The notes: generated by a model from the letters alone, not told the origin. DNA of 64,000 bases from Adiantum capillus-veneris (GCA_014529385.2 CM043953.1:75773372-75837371); one strand, 5' to 3'; shown: positions 35,550 to 47,191, numbered from the stretch's first letter. Program-made: numbers and translations.

Positions 35550-35810
35550 TTAACCTCCAAGTGCTAATGCTTGCACTGCGTCCCAGCCCATCTCAGCAAC
35601 TGCTTGCAGCTTCATCCCAGCAAACCCACCTCGATAGCTTCTACTACTACCCTACAATCCGATGCAAAATTACATATACAAAATACAAATGCATAAGCAA
35701 GGCAAGATAGATACAGCGCAAATGTATGTAAAAAATAAATACAAACCTGTGCAATAGTACTGCGCATCAACTACAGCAGAAGTGCAACAGCGCCGACCAA
35801 TAACAGTATT
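35550..35810 (-). CDS. Possible two-exon small protein fragment
   Basis: On minus, a segment reading MGILLLVGAVALLL, a stop, LMRSTIAQ ends at a good donor (CAG|GTTTGT, 35747). After a 95-bp intron ending TTGTAG, the next exon starts at 35651 (GSSRSYRGGFAGMKLQAVAE, MGWDAVQALALGG) and runs to TAA at 35550. The hydrophobic start looks like a membrane segment. I do not recognise the family. The internal stop and position beside the esterase exon suggest another gene fragment. Confidence 0.3.
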
Positions 35811-36098
35811 CCCATCTTCAAACACAGGCTCTTGAGATGCTCTTCACATCCTCATGAATACGGATTAGTCATCGGACCCTGTGGAAGCGGCGGGAAGCAA
35901 GGCCCGATGGGCGAGCAAAGAATATCGAAGCCAGGACTTCACGGATGCGAGATACTCTCAGCTTCTGCAACGGATTCTAACTCATGCTGAAACTGTCAAG
36001 AGCGAAAGGCACCAGGGCTGACACCGTGTAGGCCCATCATATCCGTCTTGAAGCCCCATACCTGATACAAGAAGAAACCAGATATGCCAAAGCACAGT

Positions 36099-36153
<55 letters not shown>

Positions 36154-36740
36154 TGGAAGGAAGCTGACCTTTGATTTCTGTGTGAGAGAGGGCGTATGGC
36201 CGCTGCAGAAAGGCAAAATGCAGAGTTTTTCCCAGCAGAGCCATTCCGAGGTTGTTCGACTTCCAGGGACAGAACGAGCAGGGAAGGCATGCGTTGGTGT
36301 ACATAGAAAAGATAAGAGCTCACTACAAGCGAGGGGGAGATAGCGTATTGGACGCATGGGCGGCGATGGCATCCTCATCTTACCTCTACAAATTGATGAA
36401 ATATGTGAGAACACAGTTCAAAAAATCTACAAATTTCAAAATTGTTGGTAGTATTTCCAATTTGCTACTTTGCAAGGAGGAAACTCGACTAACGGCTGCT
36501 AAAAGAGACTTTCTCGAACATCAATTGGAATTAATCTATAGAAGGCGAATTTTTTCTTCAAATCGAACTTCAAATGGGCATGTATGAGCTCTAGTGACCG
36601 CTCTTAACATACAAAGTACACACAGAAGTTTTTACATGCTATTATGAGTAGAAGGCAATTACATTTGAAGCAAAAGATGGGCAACCAAAAATTGTGCAGA
36701 AGTTCAAACTAGCATGCATGCACGAGTAAAAAGCTAATGA

Positions 36741-36742
<2 letters not shown>
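35811..36742. other. Unassigned sequence with a GA microsatellite
   Basis: GA tract at 36098-36145 with one AAGA interruption. Overlapping frames on both strands are explained by the microsatellite and by chance. A segment on minus (about 36000-36420) might be a 5' exon or promoter of a lost gene, but nothing identifies it. Confidence 0.4.

Positions 36743-36817
<75 letters not shown>
36743..36817. repeat. (CT)26(CA)n compound microsatellite
   Basis: CT 36743-36793 passing directly into CA 36794-36817, followed by CATGCATGCATGCACGCA. Confidence 0.96.
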
Positions 36818-37039
36818 TGCATGCATGCACGCACACCGTCAGGACTAAGTAGAACACAAAATTTAATGCAAAGTGGTGAGGGGATCCACGGTTTTCAAAT
36901 CCACACACAAATATCAATGCAGTCGTAATCGCAATTGTCACATCAAAACAAAACCTGCGCAAAAATTATACCCCCTAAACCTGGGCAGAGCATGTTGAGT
37001 TACCATAAAGAATCATAAAAACGGGTTGGGTTACATCAT

Positions 37040-37278
37040 GTACGCGAGGGTGAGGTGGTTGGCCCATTTGTCTCAAATCTTGGGGCATGAGGCTGTGGGT
37101 TCAAAGCCGGCCGGCCAAGCCTCTGGGTTGCCTTGATTTTTGTGTTGCCCAGGTTTAGCGCGCCTCAATTTTTGTGCTAACCGGGTTTAGTCCACCACAG
37201 AATGGGTTTAGTGCGCCTAAGGATCACGTCCTCCACTTCGTAGCCGTCGATCCCCTCACCCACCCCCCAAAAAAAAAC
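37040..37278 (+). mobile_element. tRNA-derived SINE candidate
   Basis: A GC-richer island in AT-rich DNA. It has a polymerase III B-box-like GGTTCAAAGCC at about 37098-37108 and a weak A-box-like TGGTTGGCCCATTTG about 40 bp upstream. There follows a pyrimidine/purine body with repeated GGTTTAG motifs and a terminal A-run (A9, about 37269-37277). Spacing and composition fit a tRNA-headed SINE on plus. I did not find a clear target-site duplication or a second copy in the window. Confidence 0.45.
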
Positions 37279-37321
37279 CAAATATTAAATGTTGTGTGTC
37301 ATGTAGTCAAGAGGCACATCT

Positions 37322-37495
37322 ACACACCAAACTTGAGCTTATAATAGAAAGGAATCCGCAATCACATATTAAGGAAAATGATTTATTATAAACGCTCAAT
37401 TAAGAGCTGCATACACAAACTTGAGCTTGCAATAGAAAGGAATTGGCAATCGCTTATTAAGGTAAATAATTTATTATAAATGTTCAATTAAGACC
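37322..37495. repeat. Tandem duplication of about 85 bp
   Basis: Two units, each starting CAAACTTGAGCTT and containing AATAGAAAGGAAT, then ATTAAGG and ATTTATTATAAA, ending in TTCAATTAAGA-type sequence. The units differ at about ten positions. Confidence 0.85.
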
Positions 37496-37972
37496 TTATT
37501 TATATATGTACACACAGTAGTGTGTTCTAAGCTTGACTTCAATTTGGAGAGTAGTGGCTCAAGGGAACACCCATGAACATATCTCACATAAATTGAGTGA
37601 TTTTACGAGCAATTAGTGTGTAGATTAGAGCTTAGTAGAGAGAGGAGTGAAGAGGATCTGGTGTGAGATTAGGAATTGCTAACAATGCTTAATCTTAAGG
37701 GCAATCGGTAGCTTGTGATGCATGAACTAATGATCCATTCACGGGTCTCTTGATAGCTTAACCATATTTAGGTTAGACTTACATTAGGCCTCAATTAAAG
37801 GCCAATGCACTTAGTGAATATGGCTACAAAATAAGCTTACTTGCTATACAAAAAGGTTTGCACAGCACAAAGCTCTCTTCTATAGATCTAAAAAGGATAG
37901 TTTTCACACATGCAAGCTCTATAGGTGGCTTATTAACTAGATACAACAAAACTCGCATCCAACAGAATGGTA
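37496..37972. other. Possible copia LTR on minus
   Basis: Read on minus from 37964 the sequence starts TGTTGGATGCGAGTTTTGTT, a typical copia LTR start, directly beside the end of the copia pol remnant. No matching second LTR was found and the other end is undefined. Confidence 0.35.
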
Positions 37973-39230
37973 GTCATACACTCGTCATACAACAAGTGGG
38001 AGCAAAAGTCTCATAAAAACCATCGCCCTTCTCTTCAGCATATCGTTTTTCCACAAGTCTAGCCTTACAACAATCAACACTACCATTAGGCTTATGTTTT
38101 AACTTGAAAACCCATTTAGCATCAAAGGCGTTTTTTGCCAAAGGACAAGTCACGCAGACCATGTGCCATTCTTCACAATAGCAATACACGCATACTACAT
38201 TGTACCAACCAATTTTTTCAATTTTTTGCATTATCAAATGACAAAGAATTTTCTTCATCGTGCATACTAGACACAGCCAAAACATAACAATCTAATGCAT
38301 AAGAGGCATGCTAACAATAGGAATGACAACAATAATACAAACATGTACCCAAATTACTATCAAGCATAGTTTTCATCATTCATCTAGGCAATTCTCAAGC
38401 CTACTCATTTTCAGGCATGTCTTCATCAATTACGTCTGCATCAAAAAATGGCTTATTTATAATAGCTACAAGGTTGCACATGTGCTTCATTAGAACTTAC
38501 ATTCATACTATCATAATTAAACAGAGATGACAATGTATCATACACATTTTGTCAACTCATATTTATCTTCTTGGTACATGCTAACAAGGGTTGAATTCAA
38601 AATTACTCTTCCACAAAAGCATTAATATCTTGACTAATGAAGATACACTTTGTGTGAGAATAGGATAACGTATAGCCTTTGCTTTTTAGACTATACCCAA
38701 CAAAAATGCATTTCATAGTCTTATCATCTAATTTTTAACATTGTTTTTCAAACAACAAATATAAACCAAGTAAACAAACACACAAGTGACCTATAGATGA
38801 CTTCTTGCCATGTGCAACCTCGTATAAAGTGATAAGAGTGCAATTCTTTAGCGAGGCACTTGTTTAGTACATACACCACACACATAAGAGTCTCAATCCA
38901 AAACCCATGTGGCAAAGCTTGGCACTTGACCATGCATTGGATCATCTCTTTTATTTTTTCTCTCCACGGTGCCATTTTGTTGAGGGGTATACAACATAGT
39001 ACATTGGTCCTTTATCTCAACTCAATAAAAATGCATTGAATTGCTTCAATATATAGTCCCTCCTCCATCAAAACGAAGGGTGACCACAATACAGCAGGAT
39101 ACATTTTTAGTTATGAGCAAAATTTTATTGAAGCACATAAAGGCATCCAACTTTATTTTAAGCAGATGCACCCATGCATGCCTAGAGTGATCATCAATAA
39201 AAGTCACAAAAACAAACCAATCGCAAAATT
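37973..39230 (-). pseudogene. Copia-type pol remnant: integrase core to start of RT
   Basis: On minus from about 39230: integrase core FVTFIDDHSRHAWVHLLK, a degraded LRFDGG (LRTDNGG type), YTPQQNGTVERKN with the catalytic glutamate, then LPHGFWIETLMCVVYVLNKC. After a decayed linker come KNAFDAKWVFKLKHKPNGSV and KARLVEKRYAEEKGDGFYET, FAPTC, the copia RT start. It stops where an LTR-like sequence begins (37964), so the rest of RT and RNase H are deleted. Many stops and shifts. Confidence 0.85.
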
Positions 39231-39618
39231 TGGAGGATACACTACTTGTGGGTATGGGAGGAGTGCCATGCTGCAGTGGTCTACCTGCAGTGGTCTACCT
39301 ACACTATATGAAAGCATTGAGAAACAAAAAATGTTGGTCAAAGATGGAAAATGCTTGCACACTTTTGAAGGTAGAAAAGACTCTCATGGTGGAGATCGAG
39401 AAAGAAAGTTTTGGAAAACATCAACTTTGGCAACTTCAACTGGATGTTGTATTAACTGCTAAAAAAGGCCACTTTGCAGAATTCTCCGCTATCGAAATTA
39501 TTCCCACAACAGTTTGGCAAAGTCATGGAACATATAAGAAATCGTCCCGTCAAGCAAGGCAAACTAGTGTCCAGGCTATCTTGCCCTTCTTTTAGGAGAG
39601 CACAACCTCAAAAGCTAT
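39231..39618. other. Unassigned sequence downstream of the SRPBCC gene
   Basis: A plus-strand open frame (39230-39595, 121 codons, no motif recognised) covers most of it. The segment also contains the 3' flank of the minus-strand gene ending at 39619. A 14-bp tandem GTGGTCTACCTGCA-type duplication lies at 39277-39300. Confidence 0.4.
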
Positions 39619-40163
39619 CTAAGCATTTTTGTGGCGGGAACAGAGGGTGTGGAGGAGGTCCTTGACACAGACCTCGTAGAGGCTGGTGAGGACAATGTTG
39701 CGCAGAGAGGGTTGGTCGATGGAGGAGAGGGGCTGCATGACGTAGCTCCACACGATTTTGGTGGATGAAGGGGAGGTGGGAATGAGGTTGAAGGAGGGCG
39801 TGAGCCCCACGAAGAAGGGGACGGAGGAGCCCACCACCTTGTAGGAGAGCTTGTGGGAGGCGGAGTCGAGGTCCAGAAGCTTCTCGCGGGCGTGGCTTGG
39901 GTTGGGCGGGTGGGTCTGCGCCAGCCGAACACAGCCCGGCTGCTGCGGCGTGCCCTCCACAATGGCGCAACTAGCCAGCAACGTGGGCGCCCACTTGTGC
40001 ATCCCTCCAAAATCGCTTGTCAACTGCCATACCTCCTCCACAGGAAATCCCACCTCCCACTCAAACACCTCCCGCCATACCTCCCCCTCCTCCTGCTCCT
40101 GCTGCTGCCCACTAATGGCTGATCCCGCGCCGCTCTGGCTTACCTTCCGCTCGCTGGTCGCCA

Positions 40164-40164
<1 letters not shown>
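39619..40164 (-). CDS. SRPBCC / Bet v1-like (lachrymatory factor synthase-like) protein
   Basis: Single-exon frame of 181 residues from ATG 40164 to the stop at 39619. After a Q/E-rich N-terminal tail (residues 1-28) comes a START/Bet v1-like fold: EGEVWREVFEWEVGFPVEEV, WQLTSDFGGMHKWAPTL, CAIVEGTPQQPGCVRLAQT, REKLLDLDSASHKLSYKVV, STKIVWSYVM, and a long C-terminal helix ending in CSRHKNA. This matches the plant SRPBCC family that includes lachrymatory factor synthase-like proteins, cytosolic binders or isomerases of small hydrophobic molecules. The upstream frame extends to 40554 but runs through a CT tract better read as 5' UTR. Length and intact frame suggest a functional gene; its ligand is unknown. 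Confidence 0.85.

Positions 40165-40168
<4 letters not shown>

Positions 40169-40212
<44 letters not shown>
40169..40212 (-). repeat. GA/CT tract in the 5' UTR of the SRPBCC gene
   Basis: GA run of about 22 units on plus, hence (CT)n in the transcript, starting 5 bp before the ATG. CT-rich leaders are common in plant genes. This one is close enough to vary in length with possible effect on translation. Confidence 0.85.
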
Positions 40213-40213
<1 letters not shown>

Positions 40214-40311
40214 GGGATCGTTATCTGCCATTGACAAGATGCAGCATCGTCTATATCGAAGGCCACGATGCTCAGGTATCCTCCTCTGCCACTACCCGAC
40301 AATATCGTGGG

Positions 40312-40322
40312 ACATATATAAA
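40312..40322 (-). promoter_or_regulatory. TATA-box candidate of the SRPBCC gene
   Basis: On minus, ATTTTATATATG lies about 150 bp before the ATG. Transcription would start near 40285, giving a leader of about 120 nt including the CT tract. This is inferred from position and sequence only. Confidence 0.5.
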
Positions 40323-40369
40323 ATGAGCTCCACGTCTTATTTGGCTTACATAAGGTTGGGTTCATACGA

Positions 40370-40835
40370 GCCAGAGGAAGAGAAGTCTGATTCTTGCTTA
40401 TCTCCGTCTCAATTGAACAGCGCTGCAGGTGGAAGAGCGAAAAGTGAGAGGAGTTGAGAGAGCTAGCAGCTCTTTTGGGGGCGGGGGGGTTGGAACAGAT
40501 TTGGCAGGCCCGAAGGAAGAACTCCTCACTTTGCAACCAACCAGCTCCTCCCACACAATCCTCACGCCCCTATAGGAGAGATTTCCATTGCTTGGTTTGT
40601 GAGCTTGGAGGAAGAGAAGTTTGATTCATGCTTACCTCCGTCTCATCTGAACAGCATTGTAGGTTGAAGAACGAAAAGTGAGAAGTAGTTGAGAGAGCCA
40701 GCAGCTCTTCAGGGGGGGTGGGTCGAAATAAATTTGGCGGGCCCAGAGGAAGATCTCCTCACTTTGCAGCCAACCAACCCCTCCCGCGAAATCCTCGTGC
40801 CCCTGTGGGAGAGATTTCCACCTCGTGGTTTGAAC
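40370..40835. repeat. Tandem duplication (period 234 bp) upstream of the SRPBCC gene
   Basis: GGAAGAGAAGT...CTCCGTCTCA at 40376 recurs at 40610 with the same downstream blocks: GAGAGAGC(T/C)AGCAGCTCTT, a G-run followed by TTGGC(A/G)GG, CTCCTCACTTTGCA, and AGGAGAGATTTCCA. Identity is roughly 85-90% by eye. The first copy overlaps the presumed promoter. Confidence 0.85.
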
Positions 40836-41256
40836 CCAGCCTACTGAACCCAGCCTAAGGTCTTGCTAAAGTGTTGAACTCTTCTTTTTGGCCTGCCCCA
40901 AAGGGGTGATGCCTTAGTGATGCCTCTCCTTTTTTTTGCTAATGAAAAAGGGGGAGCATTGGCTACAAGAGATACAGATGCTTGTTACAAAGACAAGAAA
41001 CTAGTCTTGCTTGGTGGGCGTTGCTATAGAACATAATAGGGCATGTCTATATTAACATCAAGCATCTAGCACTGAAGTAAACAAGTGCAAAGTGCATTGG
41101 CAAGTTTTTCAAAAAGAATTGCAAGTATGTTGATTGATTACCTCTATGGCTGTCTATAAAATGGTCCGATTTCATGGCATTGGTGAACTTTTAAAAAAGA
41201 ATTTTATGTGTATTTATTACTCTAAATCAAGCGTAGTCAATTTTCTCTTATTTCTC

Positions 41257-41258
<2 letters not shown>
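40836..41258. other. Unassigned sequence
   Basis: No gene or repeat ends recognised. Confidence 0.4.
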
Positions 41259-41318
<60 letters not shown>

Positions 41319-41567
41319 TGAGAGAGAGAGAGAGAGTGAGAGAGAGTTACGTGTTGTCATAGTTAGAGGCTCTTGGTTGTCGATCACAGAACCTCATGCA
41401 GAACATATATGACGAGGAAAATGCTAGGATAAAGGGTTGTCCTACAATAGATAAGATGAATTTCCAAACAAGGACATATGTATATGGATATCAACCACCT
41501 AGGAATAAAGTGAACATGTATAGAGTGCATCGAGTATTACAGTACATAAGTTGAACTAGTATGTATT

Positions 41568-41645
<78 letters not shown>

Positions 41646-41746
41646 CACACACAAAATCATATATAGGTAGGTGTGTGTGTGTGTATCTCTGTGCCCACGT
41701 GTGAGGAGAATGAAACCATAGTCCTTGCAATCACTCTAGGAAGATA

Positions 41747-41838
<92 letters not shown>

Positions 41839-41942
41839 ACACACACAAACACCAATGTCCCTTTTTGGATTGTTCCTATTTTGTTAAAAACTATGTTCTC
41901 TCTCACACACACACACGCGTGCACGGACACACACACACACTC

Positions 41943-41986
<44 letters not shown>

Positions 41987-42372
41987 AACACACACACACA
42001 CATGCCTTACGATAGATGTAAAACATCTAGAGCTTCTCCAAATATGTGAAGCTAACGGCAATGGCTCCTAGAAGCTAAAACACCATTGATAGCCATAGGA
42101 AAATCCCAAATGCATCCAATGCTAAGATGCTCTACATTATTGCATCCCCAATTAAGGTCTTTTGTTATTCACCATTTCAAGAAAAGGACCCATTTTAACT
42201 TTTTGCTTCAACTACTACATCACCATCATAGCTTGTAGATAAATATCTCTCAATATGTTAGCCCTCAGAGTGCTCTAATATACAAGGAAGTGCCATCGCT
42301 GCTAATGAGGGGGTGAGAGAGAGCATGGAGAAGAATGTGTCCTTTAAGTTTGGACAATGGAATGTGCTCCTA

Positions 42373-42421
<49 letters not shown>

Positions 42422-42732
42422 CACACTCACACACACACACACACACGCACGCACAATTTGTCCGAGTTCTGGCTACGACTGCTCCCACCTAAGCCATTAA
42501 CTCTTTACTCTCTTGCTACCAAACCAAAATCTTAGTGGTTGAAGCAAACCTATGCACACCTATTGCCTTGAGCACCCATCTTCTACTACCAAGCATTCCC
42601 CACAAATGGACAGTGCTTGTCCCCTGTTCGCCTCGACATGATCATTAGTAGCTATCTTGATCAAGGTTTTGGTCTTGGTCTTGATGACCACCTCACTCTT
42701 TCTCTTTCTCTATCTACTTGCTAGTAGCAGAG

Positions 42733-42813
<81 letters not shown>

Positions 42814-42874
42814 TTGACTACTACAATCTACACTTTGTTGCAAAAAGGTGATTTGCACAGTCTATGTGATCTCC

Positions 42875-42927
<53 letters not shown>

Positions 42928-43393
42928 TGGCCGACAACTGGTTGTCAGGCATACAATTTTGATTATTGTAGGTCATTGAAAAAGGATGGAATCGCACAGA
43001 ATCTGAACTACTTCATTCAATTGTCAAAGGCTCTTTAATGTGTATGTGGTAAGAAGGGCGATAGGGACTCAACAACTCAATTTCGGCGTTGATCCAACAC
43101 GCCATGCAAATCAACCAAAAAACAACGCGTGGAGGTCATCTCCTTCCTCTAATTTTTCAAACTCCATTATAATGAGTATAGATAATGGACTATTGAGTAA
43201 TAGAAAAAATCTATTGCGTACCCTACCCCAGTGCTCAAGAAAAACATATGTTTAGTATAATCCCACCTATAAATTTTCTCAACTATATCTAATGCACCTT
43301 GGAGGCCCTTGCTACGTGACATAAGGAAAGGGCTTGGGGAGGGGGGGAACCAAGGCAAATAAAGAAAGAGAGTGGATTGGGTGCAAGGAAAAG

Positions 43394-43445
<52 letters not shown>
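41259..43445. repeat. Microsatellite-rich block
   Basis: Compound arrays: (GT)n 41259-41311 then GA to 41347; CT 41573-41612/CA 41613-41643; CT 41752-41793/CA 41794-41843; CT 42376-42418/CA 42419-42448; CT 42731-42782/CA 42783-42811; CT 42873-42908/CA 42909-42927; CT 43397-43445 without CA. In each compound array the order on plus is CT then CA (or GT then GA). Between them is short unassigned sequence without reading frames of note. Confidence 0.93.
41944..41984. repeat. Poly-C run of 41 bp
   Basis: 41 uninterrupted C, flanked by CACACTCA and AAAACACACACA. On minus it is a G-run capable of quadruplex formation. Confidence 0.9.
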
Positions 43446-43447
<2 letters not shown>

Positions 43448-44300
43448 GGAAGGGCCACACACCCGTAAGATTTAATTTGAATGTCAGAACACCCACAATG
43501 ATTGGACGAAAAAACTTAGGTTTAGTGTAATCCCATCTTAAAAATTTGAGATTTATCTCTAATTGTGAATGGCTTTTATCAAGCAAGCGAAGATGAAGCG
43601 GCTTGCTGAGAAGAAGAACTTGATAGAAATATAGTGTACTTGCAAAAATGTTCAGGTATGTTTTGGGTCACAGTGTGCAAATGTTGTATTGGTTGGAGAT
43701 TCTTGTGCAAAAGATATGCCAAGGTCTGCATGTATTCTTTTTGAGTTAATTCAAATCAAGCTCTTAAGAGCATTTTTTTTAAAAAAAACAAAGGTTAGAG
43801 AACATAAATTAAGGTTTAGAGGATCTACAAAGTGCAGAGAAGTTTAGTGCAAAAACCTTCAAATATAGTAAATTTGCCTCTAAAATGTTTGGAAAAAGGT
43901 ATGGTACAGCCGAATGCTTGAAAAACAATCAATTTAGTGTAATCCCACCTGCAAAATTTGAAGTTTATCTCTAAATTATAGATTTGAAGGGAAGGAAACC
44001 AACAAAGTATAGAGAAATTGAGTATAAAAGCCTTCAAATATATTCAAGTTGCCCAAAAAATTTCTCGTATGCAAGTTTCTAAGTTTTAGGAGAAAGCACT
44101 ATGCCTCAACTCGATTTAGTGTAAGTCCCCTTACAAAATGTTGAGATTTTCCTTTAAACATTGTAGAAAACCTAGTTTAGTGCAATCCCACTTACAAATT
44201 TTGAAATTCACCTTTGAATTCCAACTCAACCCAAAGGCGAGAGCACTGATAAAGCTCAAAGAAATCTAGTGTTAAAAAACTCCCATTATCCACCTTTGTC
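43190..44300. repeat. Diverged satellite-like repeat, locus 2
   Basis: Core units near 43252, 43519, 43933, 44110 and 44170, in the same orientation as at 18.6-20.9 kb, with accessory blocks such as AAAACCTTCAAATATAGTAA at 43851. It is interrupted by the CT run 43397-43445 and by unrelated sequence 43565-43790. Confidence 0.75.
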
Positions 44301-44513
44301 ATTTGTTGAGGTCTGCTCCTACCTTGGCCTTGCACATCTTCTGCCTCATATTTTTTAGATTGAACTTTCCAAATTGCGTCAACTCTCAATTTTGTCAATT
44401 CTCAATTTCATAGATGTCGATGTCGATTTTTTATTTTTTATTCTCAATTGTGGATTTTGCCAATTACCGCTTTGTCAATTATTGATTGTGAAGTCAATGC
44501 TTATTCTCCCTCC

Positions 44514-44548
44514 CCTCTCTCTCTCTCTCTCTAGTGCCGCTGTGAGAG

Positions 44549-44615
<67 letters not shown>

Positions 44616-44788
44616 ACAATGCGTGCAGGACATCTATAACAAATTGGTGGATTCATATCGATGAATTGTCAAGATCAATGTACTTCATTAATGCAATGCA
44701 GATGTAGAAAGCCTTCATGTAATGAGCCAACACCTTGGGGAATGGCACATCAACTTTGTCTCTTATATTCACACACATTGAGAGAATG

Positions 44789-44827
<39 letters not shown>

Positions 44828-44850
44828 CTCACACACACACACACACACAT
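44514..44850. repeat. Two compound CT/CA microsatellites
   Basis: CT 44514-44531 and 44551-44590 followed by CA 44591-44618; CT 44789-44820 followed by CA 44821-44849 with one interruption. Confidence 0.93.
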
Positions 44851-45070
44851 GAATACATGCATTTAGCTTTTGAACTTCGAGCATCGAGGTCAAAGATCAT
44901 TTACGACATAGAAGATCCATGCAAACCTCCAAAGGGAGGTTCATTGAGCAACACATGGAGAAAAGCTCTTTATGGCCTTCAAAATGTAAAGGAAAGCCAC
45001 TCTTCAAATGATTTTGAAAAATAAAAGTAGTTAGTGATCAGCCTTGAAAAATTTGAGAGCTGGTGTGAAA

Positions 45071-45182
45071 TGGCTTCACTATTATAAATTTAGATAGAGT
45101 ACTAAGGTTTTTTTTACTTTCCACTAAATGGCTTCACTATTATAAATTTAGATAGAGTACTGAGGTCTTTTTGACTTTCCAC
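45071..45182. repeat. Tandem duplication of 58 bp
   Basis: Two units starting TGGCTTCACTATTATAAATT and continuing TAGATAGAGTACT, differing at a few positions. Confidence 0.9.
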
Positions 45183-45289
45183 TGCCAAGGCTCATAAGTC
45201 TTTTCATTTTCTAGCATCCTAGTACCCACCCTTCACTTTTGCATTTTCAATTAAATGCTTCTTAAAGGTTGTCTTTGAAATGAAGTAGA

Positions 45290-45352
45290 ATGTGACACAT
45301 GGAGGGTGTCTCCTTTCTTGAAAATTTTAAGTTGCTTCATATATAGTATAGA
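45290..45352 (-). mobile_element. Helitron-like 5' terminus
   Basis: On minus: host A, then TCTATACTATATATGAAGC starting at 45352, then AAAATTTTCAAG and CCTCCATGTGTCACATTC, the same order of blocks as at 21488, 23256 and 23751. A|TC insertion context is correct for a canonical Helitron. No 3' terminus for this copy was found downstream on minus. Confidence 0.55.
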
Positions 45353-46204
45353 TTATCCAAGTATGAGAAAAAAAGGTGTGTATAGTATATTATAAGAAAT
45401 GAAATTTGTGGCCTGCCCGGTATCATTTATGTGTTGCGCCAAGCAAACGTATAGACATGGGGAATCAGATGCAGATAATGAACCTTGCAGTGTTGTCGAG
45501 CTGGAGTCGTGTATGTGCAAACGTCCACTGTTGTGAATATATGTCCTCTTTGTCAGACACAGAACGCACATCATGACAAATACCAAAAAAAAAACCTAGC
45601 ACGTAATGATGCAGAAGATAGATTCAACTTAGAAACAAGCAGAGATAACTTTATGTTTTATGTCATAGATGATATAGGGTTTATTGTATTGATGAGTTCT
45701 CCATAATCTCAAGAGCAATCATTATACTAGAATGGCTCAATCGATATTAATTTTGTATTCTAAGGGCATCATTAAAGTTTCTCTCTCATGCATCCATAAA
45801 GTTCTCATCAGAAGCATGTGCCAAGGTACACACTTTTGTGCTTTTCTAAGGGCACCATTAAAGTTGGCATGCATATCGGACAAAGAATTGTCAAGCACAA
45901 TATGTTATTCCAAGGGGCCTTCAAAATTGCTTCATTATCTCTACTGCAATAGCTTTTTATCGTGTTGATTTTTGCATTCGCTTATGCTATCATGTCTATC
46001 ATCACCAATGCTTCTATGTTGTTCCTCTTGTTTCAACTTAGGTTCATGTTCAACATTGTTTTGTTTGCAGCCCTTCAGCAGTTACTTCCCTCCATGCTAT
46101 AGAGGGTTGATGTTTCCTCCTCTATCTTTTGTTGGATTGTTATGGGGAGGGCATGGGGAGAAGTGAGTTAAAGAGGATGGTGCGAGACAATAATCTATGT
46201 GGAG
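45353..46204. other. Unassigned sequence
   Basis: Short plus-strand frames (45485-45706, 45732-45968, 45972-46166) show no motif. It ends where the truncated LTR of copy 3 begins. Confidence 0.4.
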
Positions 46205-46449
46205 GTATTGGTTGATCCCTAGAGAGGTCCAATGAGCAATTAGGTAATCAAATTAATTGTTTTGAGGCTTTTATCAATCTCTCTCTCTCTAAGAGGAAAA
46301 GAGGACACTTGTCCAAGGACTACCTCTGTTGCTAAGTAATGAACAAGCTTGTGATTGGCTAGGCTTGGAAAGGCCAATGAGCTTTCACCTTGAGCTAGAA
46401 GAGGGGGTCAACCCAAGCAAGGAGGGGGCCTGCTTGTAGGATATACATG

Positions 46450-46530
<81 letters not shown>

Positions 46531-47190
46531 TGTGTGAAGTGCAAAGTGCAAGAGCTCCATCTCCTTCTCCAAGCTAGTAGGGAAGTTGAGAGCCTACACC
46601 AACACTCTTGGCTAAGGAATGCAAATCCAACGAAGAGCCATGTTTCAATGCTTATTTTGCCATCTTCATTACTATGCTATTATGTATGCTAGCAAGAAGA
46701 GTGATGATAAGTGAGCTATTTCTTTCTCCTATGAATGTTTCTTCTTCCTCTTCCCTACCCTCATTCCCCGCTAGTTCTCTCCACCTTTGAAGGTGTTTGA
46801 GGCCTTGGGACTGAGGCTGGGGATCGTTAATACTTTTTACAAAGTTTATGTTATGCTCTTGATGCATAAAGCTTTCCATCTTCATTGCATCACCTAGGTC
46901 ACAAGGAACACAAAGATTGTATTGTACCAAGTCTCTCTTGATGGGAGAAGCTATAATACAAAAGCCTATTGGAAGGGGGACCGGCTCCACTTAAATCCGG
47001 TCCTCATTGTCAAGTCTCTAAACTCTCTCTCTTGCAAAAGTATTGTTCATGCCAAGTTAATTAAGTATTATGATTAAGTTGCTACAACTAAATAAGTTCA
47101 CCCTCTATGTTCTCGAAGTAGTCTCACAAAAATGTTCTCTAATTCTCTTAATTCTGCTATTCTGAAAGTTCATAGGCCATTTCCATTACA
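46205..47190 (+). repeat. 5' LTR of copy 3, 5'-truncated
   Basis: Homology to the 3' LTR starts at ATTGGTTGATCCCTAGAGAG (52533 in the 3' LTR) and ends CATTACA. It contains CT 46452-46498 and CA 46499-46530. Confidence 0.85.
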
Positions 47191-47191
47191 T

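Noticed and set aside
36252-36587. Plus-strand 111-codon frame as a gene
   Set aside because: No motif, no splice or promoter support, and it overlaps equally uninformative minus frames.
39615-40010. Alternative minus-strand frame of 131 codons
   Set aside because: Overlaps the SRPBCC gene in another frame; Pro/Ser-rich composition is typical of a shadow of GC-rich coding sequence.
39851-40457. Plus-strand frames of 127, 96 and 89 codons
   Set aside because: They are antisense to the SRPBCC gene and its CT-rich leader; codon pattern and homology support the minus strand.
42714-42740. CTAG near the microsatellite block as the 3' end of the second Helitron-like copy
   Set aside because: No GC-rich hairpin at the right distance.
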